Assembly (NCBI GenBank): GCA_002352185.1
Contig: DEHY01000228.1
Location: 1 to 16,472, forward strand
DNA: 16,472 nucleotides
Source: Competibacteraceae bacterium UBA2788
Lineage (GTDB): Bacteria > Pseudomonadota > Gammaproteobacteria > Competibacterales > Competibacteraceae
Direction: 5' to 3'
Shown here: one piece after another, positions 15,439 through 16,472 of the stretch
How the letters are laid out: the number at the start of each line of letters is the position of its first letter
Numbering within the stretch: the first letter of the stretch is position 1
Position numbers and translations under genes: made by a program
Notes under the pieces: model-generated
Seen by the model: the letters and a program-made list of their open reading frames with translations, nothing else
What the model was told of the DNA's origin: nothing
The model's database searches: none

Positions 15439-15945
15439 TTAGGCGCGGGTTTCCGGGCGCCACAGCCGAAGCAGTGGGCCCAGCAGCGAGAACAGATCAA
15501 TGCGCTGCGCCGGCATGGCGCCAGGGCTGGGTATCGGCGCCGGTTCGGCAATGGCCGTGCGCAGGGCGTCACGCAGGATGCTGGCCTCGCCGGGCGGCGC
15601 GAACAGCGCCGCCGGCCAGTCCGGTGCGGCGCCACTCAACAGCGCGGCTCGGGCCGCCGCCAGCGTCGGCGAAGGCTTGGGCAATTCCAGCGCCCGCGCC
15701 AGCCAGTCGTCCAGCAGATCGCCGGCGGCGACGATCACTCGCGCCACCGGATCGATCCCCGGCGTTTCCGGCAGATCCGGCAGTCGTCGCAATGCCTGCT
15801 CGCTCAGGGCCGCGACCTGATCCGGGTCGCTCACGCCCAGCGCCAGCCAGTAGGCGCCCAGCCGGTCAAGGAGCAGTTCACTGGACGGCGCGGCGACGGG
15901 GGCGGGCAGATACGGCGCCGCCACGCTTACTTTGCCACGGTCCAC
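15439..15945 (-). CDS. Unrecognised 168-aa protein between opgG and opgH
   Basis: Encodes 168 aa from a GTG start. I do not recognise the family. It is rich in Ala, Pro and Leu, with no signal peptide and no clear membrane helix, so it is probably cytoplasmic and mostly helical. The central region holds VSDPDQVAALSEQALRRLPD, and the C-terminus is a Leu-rich segment (about 149-163) that may be amphipathic. The GTG has a good GGAG site six bases upstream and overlaps the end of opgG by 19 bp, so it is translated with opgG. It ends 28 bp before opgH. Since OpgH here lacks the long cytoplasmic N-terminus of E. coli OpgH, this protein could supply a detached accessory domain. That idea rests on position and size only; I see no sequence match. 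Confidence 0.7.
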   Translation of the reverse strand: MDRGKVSVAAPYLPAPVAAPSSELLLDRLGAYWLALGVSDPDQVAALSEQALRRLPDLPETPGIDPVARVIVAAGDLLDDWLARALELPKPSPTLAAARAALLSGAAPDWPAALFAPPGEASILRDALRTAIAEPAPIPSPGAMPAQRIDLFSLLGPLLRLWRPETRA

Positions 15946-16472
15946 TGATAACTCCAGGTTTCGGTCAACACGTTGTTGCCCAGTTTCAGGAAGCAGCGCA
16001 GTTCCGACGGATTGTCCGACTGCGGCAACAGCTCGAAGGACAGACGCCAGCCGTTGGTGTAAGCGTTCTTATGGATGACCACATTCTGAATCTGGCCGGT
16101 CGAGGCGCTGACCACCGCCGCCACAGGTGCGTCATCCGCCAGCTTGGACAGCGTCTCGCCGCCGAAATCAATCACGAACTTCCGGCGCTCGGATTGCAGT
16201 TCGCCGGTGCCGCCCGCGCCGATCCGGCTGGCAAGAGTCCGCCCGCCTGGCGATAGGTTCGGCAAATCCAGGAAGAAAGACAGGCGATAGTTAAATTCCA
16301 GCTGCTGACCGGCCTCAACCGGTTTCTCCGGGGTCCAGAACGCAGCGATGTTGTCATAACGCTCGGCGGCGCTGGGAATTTCGATCAGTTGCACTGAACC
16401 TTTGCCCCAGTCGCCCTGCGGCTCAATCCAGATGCTGGGCCGGCTGTGATAACGCGCTTCCAGATCCTGATA
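15927..16472 (-). CDS. opgG: Glucans biosynthesis protein OpgG (MdoG), C-terminal part, cut by the window edge
   Basis: The frame is open from the right edge, so the 5' end lies outside the window. The 181 residues seen are the C-terminal part of OpgG. They begin YQDLEARYHSRPSIWIEPQG, continue DWGKGS and VQLIEIPSAAERYDNIAAFW, and end in an immunoglobulin-like beta domain closing with SYQWTVAK. The motifs RPSxWxEPxGDWGxGxVxLxEIP and DNIxAFWxP are family hallmarks. OpgG is a periplasmic protein needed to shape and release the glucan backbone made by OpgH. The internal GTG at 16394 is not the real start, because conserved OpgG sequence continues upstream. OpgD, a related paralog, is the alternative, but the neighbouring opgH favours OpgG. 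Confidence 0.93.
   Translation of the reverse strand, partial: YQDLEARYHSRPSIWIEPQGDWGKGSVQLIEIPSAAERYDNIAAFWTPEKPVEAGQQLEFNYRLSFFLDLPNLSPGGRTLASRIGAGGTGELQSERRKFVIDFGGETLSKLADDAPVAAVVSASTGQIQNVVIHKNAYTNGWRLSFELLPQSDNPSELRCFLKLGNNVLTETWSYQWTVAK
15952..15955 (-). promoter_or_regulatory. Ribosome binding site supporting the GTG start of ORF168
   Basis: The minus strand reads GGAG here, six bases before the GTG at 15945-15943. It lies inside the 3' end of opgG, and there is no ATG nearby in that frame. Confidence 0.65.

Noticed and set aside
15411..15635. N-terminal extension of OpgH as a long cytoplasmic domain
   Set aside because: It overlaps ORF168 and reads as Arg/Cys/Pro-rich shadow sequence unlike the OpgH N-terminus.
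13383..16256. Very long plus-strand open frame (957 codons) opposite opgH, ORF168 and opgG
   Set aside because: It is antisense to clearly conserved genes. Its translation is rich in Gln, Arg and His with low complexity, as expected from a GC-rich antisense shadow.

Overview
The window reads as chromosome of a GC-rich gammaproteobacterium. UbiK, ComM/YifB, an OpgG/OpgH pair, GlnK-AmtB and a sigma-54-type promoter together point there; I cannot fix the genus from sequence alone. No rRNA, tRNA, insertion sequence or CRISPR array was found.

Layout. (1) 141-2087 (+) encodes a 648-aa polytopic membrane protein of GT-C glycosyltransferase type, visibly richer in A/T than the rest. (2) Convergent with it, 2146-3997 (-) is a two-gene operon. 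It encodes a HAD-phosphatase/UbiA fusion whose UbiA half carries the motifs of decaprenyl-phosphate phosphoribosyltransferases, followed by a 123-aa four-helix DMT/SMR-type transporter. With gene 1 these could make, flip and use a polyprenyl-phosphate-linked pentose. (3) 4107-6324 (-) is the ammonium-sensing cluster glnK-amtB-glnK, with two PII proteins flanking one AmtB, preceded by a -24/-12 promoter and closed by an intrinsic terminator.

(4) On the + strand follow ubiK (ubiquinone biosynthesis accessory factor), comM (AAA+ ATPase) with a terminator, and a small secreted protein of unknown function (8605-9087). (5) 9093-13266 is an NAD/ADP-ribose-themed island of two divergent operons. The leftward one (-) encodes an isochorismatase/nicotinamidase-like hydrolase, a PP2C-like protein and an NrtR-like Nudix-wHTH regulator, tightly packed. 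The rightward one (+) encodes a class III sirtuin and an ABHD10-like alpha/beta hydrolase, overlapping by 4 bp. Between them lies a perfect 14-bp inverted repeat next to a sigma-70-like promoter.

(6) 13338 to the right edge (-) is the osmoregulated periplasmic glucan operon opgG (cut by the window edge)-ORF168-opgH, with an unrecognised 168-aa protein inserted between the two known genes.

The best candidates for something not yet described are the NrtR/PP2C/nicotinamidase/sirtuin island with its shared operator, the HAD-UbiA plus transporter pair, and the opg-embedded ORF.
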